64,000 nt of DNA from an uncultured Pseudomonadota bacterium (GTDB lineage: Bacteria; Pseudomonadota; Gammaproteobacteria; Steroidobacterales; Steroidobacteraceae). A model generated the notes under the pieces. The model worked only from the letters and a program-made list of their open reading frames with translations. It was not told where the DNA came from and ran no database searches. Both the position numbers and the translations under genes were made by a program. Shown here in pieces: positions 1-8,761 of the stretch. Location: assembly GCA_903884235.1 (NCBI GenBank), contig CAISEB010000020.1:186001-250000 (forward strand), in the 5' to 3' direction. Positions within the stretch are counted from its first letter, which is position 1; each line of letters opens with the position of its first letter.

Positions 1-1
1 T

Positions 2-1504
2 GGGGAGAGGATGCATGTCCGGGCATTCGCGATCACCGGCATCGACCTGACCCCGGTGACCGTCTGGATCGACGATGATGGCGCCTACTTCGGCTCGCCG
101 GGGCGTTGGTCGGCGACGATGCGGGCCGGGTGGGAGAGCGTCAACGACACGCTCTTCGCGATCCAGCTGAAGGCCGAGGACGCCCGCTACGCGCGATTCG
201 CGGCAACTCTGGCGCGCCGGCCCTCCCGCTCGCTCGCGATCGAGCACGTCCGGCTGTTCGACTCGCAGAGCGCGTCGCTGCGCGAGGACCAGACCGTGGT
301 CGTCGAGGGTGCCGTGATCGCCCGGGTGGGCCCTGCCGGCAAGACCGCCGTGCCGGCGGGCGCTGAGCGCGTCGATGGCCGAGGCCGGACGCTGCTGCCC
401 GGCCTGTTCGACATGCACGTGCACGCAAGCGCGGTCGACGGGATCCTCCACCTTGCGAGTGGAGTCACGTCCGTGCGCGACATGGGCAACGACATCGACG
501 AACTGCGCCATCTCCAGGAAGGCTGGGATCGTGGCACCACGATCGGCCCGCGCCTGTGGAAGGCGGGCCTCATCGATGGCGGCGGTGAATTCAAGGCACC
601 GACCGGCATCTATGCGGAGACGGCCGAAGAGGTCGAGGCAGCCGTCGCGCGCTACGCCGACGCCGGCTACGTGCAGATCAAGCTCTACAGCTCCCTGAAG
701 AAGGATCTGGTGCCGGTCGCGATCGCCGCGGCGCATCGCCGTGGACTCAGGATCAGCGGCCACGTGCCCGAGGGCCTTCTTGCACAGGACTTCGTGCGGC
801 TGGGCGCGGACGAGCTGCAGCACATGAACTTCGTGCTGCTCAATTTCCTCGCCGGCAAGGTCGGTGATACGCGCACGCCGCAGCGGTTCACGGCGGTCGG
901 CGAATACGCCTCCGAGATCGACCTCGGCTCGCCCCAGGTGCAGCAGTTCATCGACCTGCTGGTCTCCCGGCATACGACCGTCGATGTCACGCTCGGTGCG
1001 TTCGAGGGCATGCTGACCGCAAGGCCTGGTCAGCCGTCACCCGATTTCGCGCCGATGCTGGGACGCCTGCCGGCCCTGTTGCAGCGGCAGGCCCTCGCCG
1101 GTGGCTTGCCCGTGACGGTGAACAACGACCAGCGCTACCGGGATGCCTACGCGACGATGCTGCGAATGGCGAAGCGGCTGTACGACGCAGGCGTGCCGGT
1201 GCTCGTCGGCACGGACGGCCTCGCGGGCGTGATGCTGCATCGCGAACTCGAGCTCGAGGTCCAGGCCGGCATTCCATCCGCACGGGCGCTGCAGAACGCC
1301 ACGCTCGTCGCCGCGCGCGTGCTCGGGCAGGAGGCGTCACTCGGTTCGATCGCTCCCGGCAAGAAGGCGGACCTGCTGCTCGTCGAAGGCAATCCGGTCG
1401 AGCGGATTTCCGACGTGCGCCGCGGGCGCCTCGTCGTGAAGGACGGCGTGACCTACGATCCGGCGGCCCTCTACGGTGCCCTCGGCATCGCGCCGTCGCC
1501 GTGA
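2..1504 (+). CDS. Amidohydrolase family protein, 5'-truncated by the window edge
   Basis: This is a metal-dependent hydrolase of the amidohydrolase superfamily (imidazolonepropionase/prolidase-like group); the substrate cannot be read from sequence. Metal and catalytic positions are visible: HVH after PGLFDM, Lys in IKLYSS, His in SGHVPEG, His in ELQHMNF and Asp in VGTDGL. The reading frame is open to the first base of the window. About 75 residues precede the usual beta-sandwich start and read like the tail of an extra N-terminal domain, so the ATG at 11 is probably internal and the true start lies upstream. Its 3' end faces yaeQ (convergent, about 30 bp). The family call is firm and the function is unknown. 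Confidence 0.8.
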   Translation, partial: GERMHVRAFAITGIDLTPVTVWIDDDGAYFGSPGRWSATMRAGWESVNDTLFAIQLKAEDARYARFAATLARRPSRSLAIEHVRLFDSQSASLREDQTVVVEGAVIARVGPAGKTAVPAGAERVDGRGRTLLPGLFDMHVHASAVDGILHLASGVTSVRDMGNDIDELRHLQEGWDRGTTIGPRLWKAGLIDGGGEFKAPTGIYAETAEEVEAAVARYADAGYVQIKLYSSLKKDLVPVAIAAAHRRGLRISGHVPEGLLAQDFVRLGADELQHMNFVLLNFLAGKVGDTRTPQRFTAVGEYASEIDLGSPQVQQFIDLLVSRHTTVDVTLGAFEGMLTARPGQPSPDFAPMLGRLPALLQRQALAGGLPVTVNNDQRYRDAYATMLRMAKRLYDAGVPVLVGTDGLAGVMLHRELELEVQAGIPSARALQNATLVAARVLGQEASLGSIAPGKKADLLLVEGNPVERISDVRRGRLVVKDGVTYDPAALYGALGIAPSP

Positions 1505-1533
1505 CGCGGTGAGCCGGCGCCAACGTCGGACGG

Positions 1534-2076
1534 TCAACCCAGTGCGTGCAGCACCAGGGGCCCGTCCAGCGTCGTCGTGCCGGCCGACATGTAGAGGTGG
1601 CTGTCGCTGATCGCGAGATCGAGGCTCATCCGCCGGTCGAGGACCGCGGCAAATCCGGTGATGAGCGCGGGATCGATCTCGCGAATCTCGATGTCACGGG
1701 CACGGTGGATCGTCTCGCCGCGCAGTCGTCCGAGCAGCAGGGCCGTGTCGCGGTGCGGATAGACCACCACCCGCGGTGCTGCCTTCGCTGCGCGGTGTAG
1801 CCGAGCCCCCTCCGGCGAGCCCACCTCGATCCACGCCTTGAGCACGCCGGTCAGGTCGCGGATCGCGAGTGCAGGCTCGTCGGGGTCAGACAGGCCGCCC
1901 CGGGAGAACGCGAGTCCCTCGGTGTACTCGAGGCAGTAAGCGAGCACGCGCGTCGCGAGGAATCCCTCGTGTTCGGATGGGTGGCGCGCGACGCGGAACG
2001 CCAGCGTCTCGTACACGCCGCGGTCCGCGTCGTTCAGCGCGACCTCGAAGGTGTAGACCGTCGCGCCGAGGGCCAC
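1534..2076 (-). CDS. yaeQ: YaeQ family protein
   Basis: The 180-residue protein matches the YaeQ family over its full length, a compact PD-(D/E)XK-like fold of uncertain role, first noted as a suppressor of RfaH defects. Visible family signatures are the start MALGATVYTFEVALND, the segment RHPSEHEGFLATRVLAYCLEY, the DEPALAIRDLTG block and WIEVGSPEGARLHRA. The GTG start lies 1 nt after the stop of the upstream aminotransferase, so the two genes are probably translationally coupled. No biochemical role is assigned. Confidence 0.85.
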   Translation of the reverse strand: MALGATVYTFEVALNDADRGVYETLAFRVARHPSEHEGFLATRVLAYCLEYTEGLAFSRGGLSDPDEPALAIRDLTGVLKAWIEVGSPEGARLHRAAKAAPRVVVYPHRDTALLLGRLRGETIHRARDIEIREIDPALITGFAAVLDRRMSLDLAISDSHLYMSAGTTTLDGPLVLHALG

Positions 2077-2077
2077 C

Positions 2078-3256
2078 TCAGGCGCGCAACGCGCCGGGAA
2101 GGGCGGCTAGCAGGCGGTCGACCTCCGGACGGGTTCCGATCGTGATGCGCGCCCACGTGTCGTAGCGATCGAAGTGCCGGCCGATCTTGATCTGCTGCGC
2201 GAGCAGCCGTTCGAAGAACGCCTTGTGCGGCATGCCGGTGTCGAAGAACACGAAGTTGCCCTGAGACTTCGCGCGCGGGCGGCCGAGCGCGTCGATCGCG
2301 GCCTCGACGCGCCGGCGATCGGCGATCAGTGCCGTGCGCGTGGTCGTGATGAACTCGTGATCGCCGAGGCTGGCGATCGCCGCCTGCATGCCGGTCGAGT
2401 TCGGGTACGTGGTGAGCTTGTTCTCGATCCGGGCGGACAGTTCCGGGCCGGCGACCGAGTAGCCGATGCGCAGGCCCGCGAGGCCATGGATCTTGGAGAA
2501 GGTGCGCAGCACGACGAGATTCGGGCAGTCGTGCACCATCGGCACGACCGACGCGACGTCGTCCGCATCGACGAGGTCGATGTACGCCTCGTCCACGAGG
2601 ACCAGCACGTCGCGCGGGACGGCGCGGATGAACGCCGCGAGCGCGGCGTGCGGCAGGGCCGTGCCCGTCGGGTTGTTCGGGTTGCAGACGTACACGAGGC
2701 GCGTGCGGGGACCGACGGCGGCGAGCATGGCGCCGAGGTCGTGCCGATGATCCGCGTCCGGCGGGATCCAGCGTGTCGTGACGCCCATCTTCGCGGCGAA
2801 CCGGGGCAGGTCCTCGAACGTGGGATGGGACGCGACGAGTTCGCCGCCAGTCCCGCCTTCGGCGGCGAGTAGGCCGGCAACGGTGAGCAGCTCGCCGGAT
2901 CCGGAGCCGACCACCACCTGCGCGGGGTCGAAGCCATCGCGCGCGGCGAGCGCGTGCGTGAGGTCGACGACCGACTTGTCCGCGTAGCGGGGCGCGTCCA
3001 CGACGCTCGCGAGGATCGCGCGGCGCGCGGCAGGCGAGGGGCCGTAGGGGTTCTCGTTGCTGTCGAGGCGGACGAGGCCGGTCGAAACCGCGGTCGCGGT
3101 CGCGGCCGCGGGGACGGGCGTGGGCGCCGCGGCGGCGCTGCCGATCCTCGGTACGAGCGGCGAGAGCAGCGCGGCTGCGCCGAACAGGGCGCCGCGCCGG
3201 GTCAGCCGGGGCAGGGCGAGCGCGTCATCTTCCAGTCGTACGGGGGTCGCGGGCAT
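2078..3256 (-). CDS. Tat-exported HisC-like PLP aminotransferase
   Basis: A fold-type I pyridoxal-phosphate aminotransferase of the histidinol-phosphate aminotransferase (HisC/Cobc-like) group, 392 residues. The PLP lysine is K255 in TFSKIHGLAGLRIGY. LDSNENPYGPS near the N terminus, NPNNPTGT and DEAYID are further class signatures. Unlike cytoplasmic HisC it has an N-terminal extension with a twin-arginine signal (R20-R21 in TRRGALFG, then a hydrophobic stretch and Ala-rich cleavage region), so export to the periplasm is predicted. The ATG at 3256 has a GAGGAG ribosome site 7 nt upstream. There are no his genes nearby, so a histidine-biosynthetic role is unlikely; the amino-acid substrate is unknown. 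Confidence 0.8.
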   Translation of the reverse strand: MPATPVRLEDDALALPRLTRRGALFGAAALLSPLVPRIGSAAAAPTPVPAAATATAVSTGLVRLDSNENPYGPSPAARRAILASVVDAPRYADKSVVDLTHALAARDGFDPAQVVVGSGSGELLTVAGLLAAEGGTGGELVASHPTFEDLPRFAAKMGVTTRWIPPDADHRHDLGAMLAAVGPRTRLVYVCNPNNPTGTALPHAALAAFIRAVPRDVLVLVDEAYIDLVDADDVASVVPMVHDCPNLVVLRTFSKIHGLAGLRIGYSVAGPELSARIENKLTTYPNSTGMQAAIASLGDHEFITTTRTALIADRRRVEAAIDALGRPRAKSQGNFVFFDTGMPHKAFFERLLAQQIKIGRHFDRYDTWARITIGTRPEVDRLLAALPGALRA

Positions 3257-3334
3257 CGCAGTGCTCCTCGGATGGCGTGTCCGGGGACGCTACCACGGCG
3301 GCGGGCAGACCAGAACCGCCCGCGGCGTTCCGGC

Positions 3335-3544
3335 TCAGCGGCGCGCAGCCCGCGTCGCGACGGGGACGTCCGGCTCGTCGTGCCAGGAGGTCCCGATGCG
3401 GGATTCGACGTACTCGCGGATCATGCGGCGGACGACTTGCGACGGCGTCATGTCCTCGGCCGAGCACAGTCGCTCGAACGCCGCCTTCTTGCGCGGATCG
3501 ATCAGGACGGTCAATCGGGCCGTGCGTTCTTCCTGGGTAGCCAC
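3335..3544 (-). CDS. Ribbon-helix-helix (CopG-type) DNA-binding protein
   Basis: A 69-residue protein with the ribbon-helix-helix pattern: a short basic strand (TARLTVLIDPRKKAAFERL) followed by two helices (DMTPSQVVRRMIREYV). Such proteins dimerise and bind operators through the paired strand, often as autoregulators or antitoxins. No toxin-like partner is adjacent. It starts with GTG and diverges from the Hyf/Ehr-like operon, so it could regulate that promoter, but this is only positional inference. Confidence 0.65.
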   Translation of the reverse strand: MATQEERTARLTVLIDPRKKAAFERLCSAEDMTPSQVVRRMIREYVESRIGTSWHDEPDVPVATRAARR

Positions 3545-3573
3545 CGCGACTCGCTCCGGAGGTGTGCGTTGAG

Positions 3574-3602
3574 TTTACATGGTACGCGATCAGGATGATA
3601 AT
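3574..3602 (+). promoter_or_regulatory. Predicted sigma70 promoter of the Ehr/Hyf-like operon
   Basis: TTTACA (3574-3579) and GATAAT (3597-3602) are separated by 17 bp; each hexamer matches consensus at 5 of 6 positions in an otherwise GC-rich stretch. Transcription would start near 3609, about 70 nt before the first subunit gene. The promoter overlaps the divergent upstream region of the ribbon-helix-helix gene. Confidence 0.55.
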
Positions 3603-3679
3603 CCAAGCGTAATGGCGACGGCGTCCCCGCGTACGCGGACCTGACGCTGCCCGCCGTTCCTTGCCGTGGTGGAGCCGCC

Positions 3680-5683
3680 TTGGCCGTGTCGTTTTCTTCC
3701 CTGCAGGTCTGCCTGGCGCTGCTCGCGGCGTGGCTCGTCGTGGGGTTCGCAGGCCTGCTCCGGCCGCGCAGCATCCGCTTCGCGGGACGTACCCTGTTCC
3801 CGCTCGGTGCGCTGTGCGGAGCAGCGCTCGCGACGGTCGCCGGACTCAGCCTTGGCGCGGCGCCGGAGTCACGGGTCCTCGAGCTCGGGCTGCCAGGCCT
3901 GCCCATGCACATGCGCCTCGACGCGCTGTCGGCCGTGTTCCTGGTGCTGCTCGGCGCCGCCTCGACCGCGATCTCGGTGTTCTCGGCCGGGTACTTCCGC
4001 AAGGGCGAGGGCACGCTGCCTGGCCTGCTGTGCCTCGAGTACCACGTCTTCCTTGCGGCGATGGGCTTCGTGCTGCTGGCCGACGACGCCTATTCGTTCA
4101 TGGTGGCGTGGGAGTCGATGGCGCTGTCGTCGTACTTCCTCGTCACGACGCAGCATCGCATCGAGGAGATCCGCCGGGCGGGCTTCCTCTACCTGCTCGT
4201 CGCGCACGTGGGCGCCTTGTCGATATTGCTGGGCTTCGGCGTCCTGCAGGGTGGCTCCTGGCAGTTCACGTTCGATGCGATGCGCGCCGCGCACCTCGAC
4301 GCGACGTGGGCGAGCATCGCGTTCGGGCTCGCGCTGTTCGGCTTCGGCGCCAAGGCAGGCCTCGTGCCACTGCACGTGTGGCTGCCGGAGGCCCATCCGG
4401 CAGCACCGTCGCCCGTGTCCGCGCTGATGAGCGGCGTGATGCTCAAGACCGCGGTCTACGGCTTCCTGCGCGTCACGTTCGACCTGATCGGACTGCAGCT
4501 CTGGTGGTGGGGCCTGGTCGCGCTCGGCGTCGGGTTGTTCACGGCGTTCTACGGCGTGATCTTCGCGGCCGTCCAGACCGACATGAAGCGCCTGCTGGCA
4601 TGGTCGTCGATCGAAAACCTGGGCATCGCGTTCGCCGGCATCGGACTTGCGATCATCTTCCGTGGCTCGGGCCTTGGCCACCTTGCCGTGCTTGCCCTCG
4701 TCGCCACGCTGTACCACTGCCTCAACCACGCGATGATGAAGAGCCTGCTCTTCCTCGGCACGGGTTCCGTGCTGCATGCGACGGGCGAGCGCAACCTCGG
4801 CCGACTCGGCGGCCTCATCCACCGCATGCCCTGGGTCGCGTGGATGACGCTCATCGGCGCGCTCGCGATCGCGGGCCTGCCGCCCTTGAACGGCTTCGTG
4901 TCCGAATGGCTGCTGCTGCAGGCATTCCTGTTCGCAGGCGACGTGCCGCATCCCTTCGCGAGCATGCTGCTGCCCGCGGGCGCGGCGATCGTCGCCCTGT
5001 GCGCCGCGCTCGCGGGATACGTGATGGTGAAGTTCTACGGAGTGGTCTTCCTCGGCCAGCCTCGCGAGGCGTCGCTGTCGACGGCCCGGGACGCGGGGTT
5101 CGCGGAACGCGTCGGCCTCGGGCTGCTCGCGCTCGGCTGCGTGCTGCTCGGGCTGTTCCCCGCGCTGATCGTGCCGGTGCTCGATGGGGCCGTCGCGGGG
5201 CTCCTGCACGTGCCGACATCGCGATGGGGCGGTCCGTGGTGGCTGCTCGCGCCGGAGCGCGCGCGCCATGCGACTTACGGTCCTCCCGCGCTCTGCCTGC
5301 TGCTCGTCGTCGCCGTCGTGCTCTCGATCTATGGCCTCAGGCTCGTGTACCACCGCACCGTCCGGCGCGGGCCCGCCTGGGATTGCGGGCACGCCCGCTC
5401 CGATGCGCGCATGCAGGACACGGCCGAAGGATTCGGCCAGCCGATTCGCCACATGTTCGAACCGTTCTTCGAGATGACCCGCAAGCTGCCGTCGCCGTCC
5501 GACCCAACCCCGACGTATGCGGTCACGGTCGGGGATCGCGCGTGGAAGCTGCTGTACCTGCCGATCGCGACCGCCGTCCACGCGGTCGCCAATGCCGTTG
5601 CCTGGCTGCAGCAGGGCCGCATCTCGACCTACCTGATGTACAGCTTCGCGACACTCATCCTGCTGCTGGCATTCGTGTTGTGA
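3680..5683 (+). CDS. Hydrogenase-4 component B-like proton-translocating subunit (HyfB/NuoL type)
   Basis: A 667-residue multi-pass membrane protein of the Mrp-antiporter/NuoL/HyfB family, expected to form one proton or sodium channel module of a membrane-bound energy-converting complex. Family signatures include the charged helix blocks around GAKAGLVPLHVWLPEAHPAAPSPVSALMSG (written in pieces: FGAKAGLVPLHVWLPEAHPA, then APSPVSALMSG) and the broken-helix region WSSIENLGIAFAGIG. A TTG start at 3680 is chosen because GGTGGAG lies 6-7 nt upstream; GTG at 3686 is the alternative. The 3' end overlaps the next gene by 4 nt (GTGA). It is the first gene of a tightly packed six-gene operon. Confidence 0.85.
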   Translation: MAVSFSSLQVCLALLAAWLVVGFAGLLRPRSIRFAGRTLFPLGALCGAALATVAGLSLGAAPESRVLELGLPGLPMHMRLDALSAVFLVLLGAASTAISVFSAGYFRKGEGTLPGLLCLEYHVFLAAMGFVLLADDAYSFMVAWESMALSSYFLVTTQHRIEEIRRAGFLYLLVAHVGALSILLGFGVLQGGSWQFTFDAMRAAHLDATWASIAFGLALFGFGAKAGLVPLHVWLPEAHPAAPSPVSALMSGVMLKTAVYGFLRVTFDLIGLQLWWWGLVALGVGLFTAFYGVIFAAVQTDMKRLLAWSSIENLGIAFAGIGLAIIFRGSGLGHLAVLALVATLYHCLNHAMMKSLLFLGTGSVLHATGERNLGRLGGLIHRMPWVAWMTLIGALAIAGLPPLNGFVSEWLLLQAFLFAGDVPHPFASMLLPAGAAIVALCAALAGYVMVKFYGVVFLGQPREASLSTARDAGFAERVGLGLLALGCVLLGLFPALIVPVLDGAVAGLLHVPTSRWGGPWWLLAPERARHATYGPPALCLLLVVAVVLSIYGLRLVYHRTVRRGPAWDCGHARSDARMQDTAEGFGQPIRHMFEPFFEMTRKLPSPSDPTPTYAVTVGDRAWKLLYLPIATAVHAVANAVAWLQQGRISTYLMYSFATLILLLAFVL

Positions 5684-6630
5684 CCCCTCTTGCCGCCACG
5701 ACGCAGCTGCTCGAAATCGTGGGTGCCGCCCTCGCGGCACCCGCCTTCCTAGGTTGGGTCAACCAGTGCCGTGCCTGGCTGCAGAACCGGCGTGCGCCGT
5801 CGCTGATGCAGCCCTACCGTGGCCTGCGCAAGCTCCTGAACAAGGACGCGATCCTCGCCACGAATGCCTCGCCGCTGTTTCGCGCGGCACCGTACGTCGT
5901 GTTCGCGACGATGCTGGTCGCGGCCGCGATCATCCCCTCGATGGGGACGGGCCTGCCCATGTCCACCGCGGCGGATGGAATCGCGCTCGTCGGACTGCTC
6001 GCGACGGCCCGGGTCTTCCTCTCGCTCGCCGCGATGGACGTCGGCACCGCTTTCGGGACCCTCGGCGCGCGGCGGGAGATGATGGTCGGGTTCCTGGCCG
6101 AACCCGCCCTCCTGATGGTGCTGTTCGTCGCCGCGATGTTGTCGCGGACCACGTCGCTGCCACTGATCGCCGAAACCCTGGCCGGCCAGGCGCCGGCGTT
6201 GTATCCAAGCCTCGCATTCACGGCCGTGGCCTTCCTGCTGGTGATGCTGGCCGAGAACGCCCGCCTGCCCATCGACAATCCGGCGACCCATCTCGAACTG
6301 ACGATGATCCACGAGGCGATGATCCTCGAATACTCCGCTCGGCATCTTGCGCTGATGGAGTGGGCGGCAGCACTCAAGCTCTTCAACTACGCGTGCATCG
6401 GCTTCGCCCTCTTCGTTCCGTGGGGCGCCGGCAACGAGGCCTCCGGGCCGATCGGACTGCTGCTGGCAGTGCCGCTGCTCGCGATCAAGCTCGCGATCGC
6501 GGGGGCCGCCCTGGCCCTGCTCGAAATCCTTTCCGCGAAGCTGAGGGTGTTCCGGGCTCCCGAGTTCCTGGCGACGGCGTTCCTGCTCGCCGTACTCGGG
6601 CTGCTCGTCCACCTGCTGCTGGAGACTTGA
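5680..6630 (+). CDS. Hydrogenase-4 component C-like membrane subunit (HyfC/NuoH type)
   Basis: A 316-residue polytopic protein of the NuoH/HyfC/HycD family, which anchors the hydrophilic arm and forms the quinone- or cofactor-proximal cavity. Recognised by PTRGL-type start features such as RAPSLMQPYRGLRKLLNKD and by the strongly conserved acidic loop RLPIDNPATHLELTMIHEAM followed by LEYSARHLALMEWA. The GTG start at 5680 overlaps the stop of the preceding subunit gene, which implies translational coupling. The subunit sits where E. coli hyf and hyc operons place it. Confidence 0.85.
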   Translation: MTPLAATTQLLEIVGAALAAPAFLGWVNQCRAWLQNRRAPSLMQPYRGLRKLLNKDAILATNASPLFRAAPYVVFATMLVAAAIIPSMGTGLPMSTAADGIALVGLLATARVFLSLAAMDVGTAFGTLGARREMMVGFLAEPALLMVLFVAAMLSRTTSLPLIAETLAGQAPALYPSLAFTAVAFLLVMLAENARLPIDNPATHLELTMIHEAMILEYSARHLALMEWAAALKLFNYACIGFALFVPWGAGNEASGPIGLLLAVPLLAIKLAIAGAALALLEILSAKLRVFRAPEFLATAFLLAVLGLLVHLLLET

Positions 6631-6632
6631 CC

Positions 6633-7301
6633 GTGCATCCGCTGCCGTTCTCCCTGCAGCTCCTGAACGCATGCGCGGCCCTGCTGCTGCTGCTGTCGTT
6701 CGCGATGCTGTCGCAGCGTCGCACCGTCAACCTCGTGAACCTGCTCGCCGTTCAGGGATCGCTGCTGGTCATCGCGACGCTGATCGTGGCCTGGCGAACC
6801 GGGCAACCGCACCTGTACGTGTCGGCGCTCCTCACGCTGGCGCTGAAGGTGTTCGCGCTGCCGATGCTGCTACATCGGCTGATCCGGCGCCTGAACGTCT
6901 GGTGGGACACCGAGCCCGTCATCAATCCGTCGGGCACGATGTTGATCGGCTTGCTCGTCGTCGTCTTCTCGTTCGGACTCGCGCAGCCGATCTCGGCCGT
7001 GGCCGACACGGCGATCCGCAGCACGCTCGGCATCGCGATCGCGGTGATCCTTCTGTCCTTCCTCGCGATGATCACGCGGCGCAAGGCGATGTCACAGGTC
7101 GTCGCCTTCCTGTCGATGGAGAACGGGCTGTTCTTCGGTGCGATGAGCGCGACCTACGGGATGCCCATGGTCGTGGAGCTCGGGGTCGCGCTGGACGTCC
7201 TCGTGGCGATGCTCGTGCTCGGTGTCTTCTTCTTCCAGATCCGGGAGCAGTTCGACAGTCTCGACCTCTACCACCTCGAGTCCCTGAAGGAGCGCGACTA
7301 G
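6633..7301 (+). CDS. Hydrogenase-4 component E-like membrane subunit (HyfE/NuoK type)
   Basis: A 222-residue hydrophobic protein with about six or seven predicted membrane helices, matching HyfE, which corresponds to NuoK plus extra helices. Visible features are RRTVNLVNLLAVQGSLLVIA near the N terminus and MENGLFFGAMSATYGMPMVVE in the last third (the segment ends at VELGVALDVLVAMLVLGVFF). The C terminus FDSLDLYHLESLKERD resembles HyfE tails. The GTG start is 2 nt after the previous stop and the next gene starts 1 nt after its own stop. Confidence 0.8.
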   Translation: MHPLPFSLQLLNACAALLLLLSFAMLSQRRTVNLVNLLAVQGSLLVIATLIVAWRTGQPHLYVSALLTLALKVFALPMLLHRLIRRLNVWWDTEPVINPSGTMLIGLLVVVFSFGLAQPISAVADTAIRSTLGIAIAVILLSFLAMITRRKAMSQVVAFLSMENGLFFGAMSATYGMPMVVELGVALDVLVAMLVLGVFFFQIREQFDSLDLYHLESLKERD

Positions 7302-7302
7302 G

Positions 7303-8760
7303 ATGGAGCTGATCCTCCTGCTCGGCGCCCCTGTCATCGGCGCACTGGTGCTCGCGCTCAGGGGCGACCGGTCGTACGGACCGGAGGTGAATGCCGGCTT
7401 CAGCGCGGTCACGTTCGCGAGTGCCTGTGCGCTCGCCGTCCGGGTCGTCAGCTACGGGCCGCTGCTGCTCTACGACGAGCAGTTCGTCATCGACGCGTTC
7501 AACGTGTTTCTGGTCGCGCTGACCGCGTTCGTCGGTCTGACGACGGCGCTCTTCTCGCGTCCGTACATGCGCGTCGAGGTCGCCAACGGCAAGCTCGGGC
7601 CGGGACGGCTGCGGCTGTACCACAGCATGTACCAGCTGTTCACCGCGACGATGCTGCTCGCGCTGACCACGAACAACCTCGGCCTGCTCTGGGTCGCGAT
7701 GGAAGCGGCGACACTGTCGACGGTGCTGCTGGTGACCTTGTACCGGACTCCGGCGAGCCTCGAGGCGGGCTGGAAGTACTTCATCCTGTGCGGCGTAGGC
7801 ATAGCCCAGGCCCTCTTCGGCACGATGCTGCTCTATTTCGCCGCCGAGCACGCGTTGGGGTCCGCCGGCGTCACGGCGCTGCTGTGGACGCATCTGGCGG
7901 CGGTCAAGGGCCAGCTCGAGCCGACCGTCGTCGCGCTCGCCTTCGTGTTCCTGCTCGTGGGCTACGGCACCAAGGTCGGGCTCGCGCCGCTGCACAACTG
8001 GCTTCCGGACGCGCATGCCGAGGGCCCGACGCCGATTTCGGCCGTGCTCTCCGGGCTGCTCCTGAATGTCGCGATCTACGCGATCGTCCGCTGCAAGATC
8101 CTCGTCGAGGGATCGCTCGGTTCAGCCCTGCCGTCGCAGATGATGATGGGATTCGGGCTCGCATCGATGCTGCTCGCGGCGTTCTTCCTCTGGCGGCAGC
8201 GGGACATCAAGCGACTGTTTGCGTACTCGTCGATCGAGCACATGGGCATCGTGACGTTCGCCTTCGGCATGGGCGGTCCGATCGCGAACTTCGCCGCGCT
8301 GCTGCACATGACCGTGCACTCGCTGACGAAGTCCGCGATCTTCTACGCCGTCGGCCACGCGGCGCAGAAGTCCGGCTCGCAGCTGATCGAGAACATCCGC
8401 GGGCTGGTGACGATTAGCCCGACGATCGGCTGGGGGCTGATGCTGGGATCGCTGGCGATCCTCGGCATGCCGCCATTCGGCGTGTTCGCGAGCGAGTTCC
8501 TCGTGCTCACGACCGCGATGAAGCAGCAGCCGTGGGCGACGCCGTTCCTGCTGCTCGCGCTCGGTGTCGCGTTCGCCGCGATCTTCGGCAAGGTACAGCC
8601 CATGGTGTTCGGCGAGACGACGGCCAGGCGACTGCCGCATCCGCCGGCGCTGCTGCCTGTGTTCGTCCATCTCGGGCTCGTGCTCGTGCTCGGCTTGTGG
8701 ATTCCACCGTACCTCGCGGCGTGGTACCACGATGCCGCCCGCCTGATCGGGGGGCCGTGA
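7303..8760 (+). CDS. Hydrogenase-4 component F-like proton-translocating subunit (HyfF/NuoM type)
   Basis: A 485-residue second antiporter-like subunit, paralogous to the HyfB-type protein. Signatures are YGTKVGLAPLHNWLPDAHAE with the following PTPISAVLSGLLLN, the Lys/Glu channel residues within these helices, and the discontinuous-helix segment AYSSIEHMGIVTFAFGMGG. Two such subunits in one operon imply two ion-translocating modules, as in the Hyf type rather than the smaller Hyc type complex. The ATG start is 1 nt downstream of the HyfE-like stop. Confidence 0.85.
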   Translation: MELILLLGAPVIGALVLALRGDRSYGPEVNAGFSAVTFASACALAVRVVSYGPLLLYDEQFVIDAFNVFLVALTAFVGLTTALFSRPYMRVEVANGKLGPGRLRLYHSMYQLFTATMLLALTTNNLGLLWVAMEAATLSTVLLVTLYRTPASLEAGWKYFILCGVGIAQALFGTMLLYFAAEHALGSAGVTALLWTHLAAVKGQLEPTVVALAFVFLLVGYGTKVGLAPLHNWLPDAHAEGPTPISAVLSGLLLNVAIYAIVRCKILVEGSLGSALPSQMMMGFGLASMLLAAFFLWRQRDIKRLFAYSSIEHMGIVTFAFGMGGPIANFAALLHMTVHSLTKSAIFYAVGHAAQKSGSQLIENIRGLVTISPTIGWGLMLGSLAILGMPPFGVFASEFLVLTTAMKQQPWATPFLLLALGVAFAAIFGKVQPMVFGETTARRLPHPPALLPVFVHLGLVLVLGLWIPPYLAAWYHDAARLIGGP

Positions 8761-8761
8761 G

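Noticed and set aside
3869-5740. A 623-codon minus-strand frame across the HyfB-like gene
   Set aside because: Low-complexity Arg/Glu/Gln product, antisense to a clear membrane protein.
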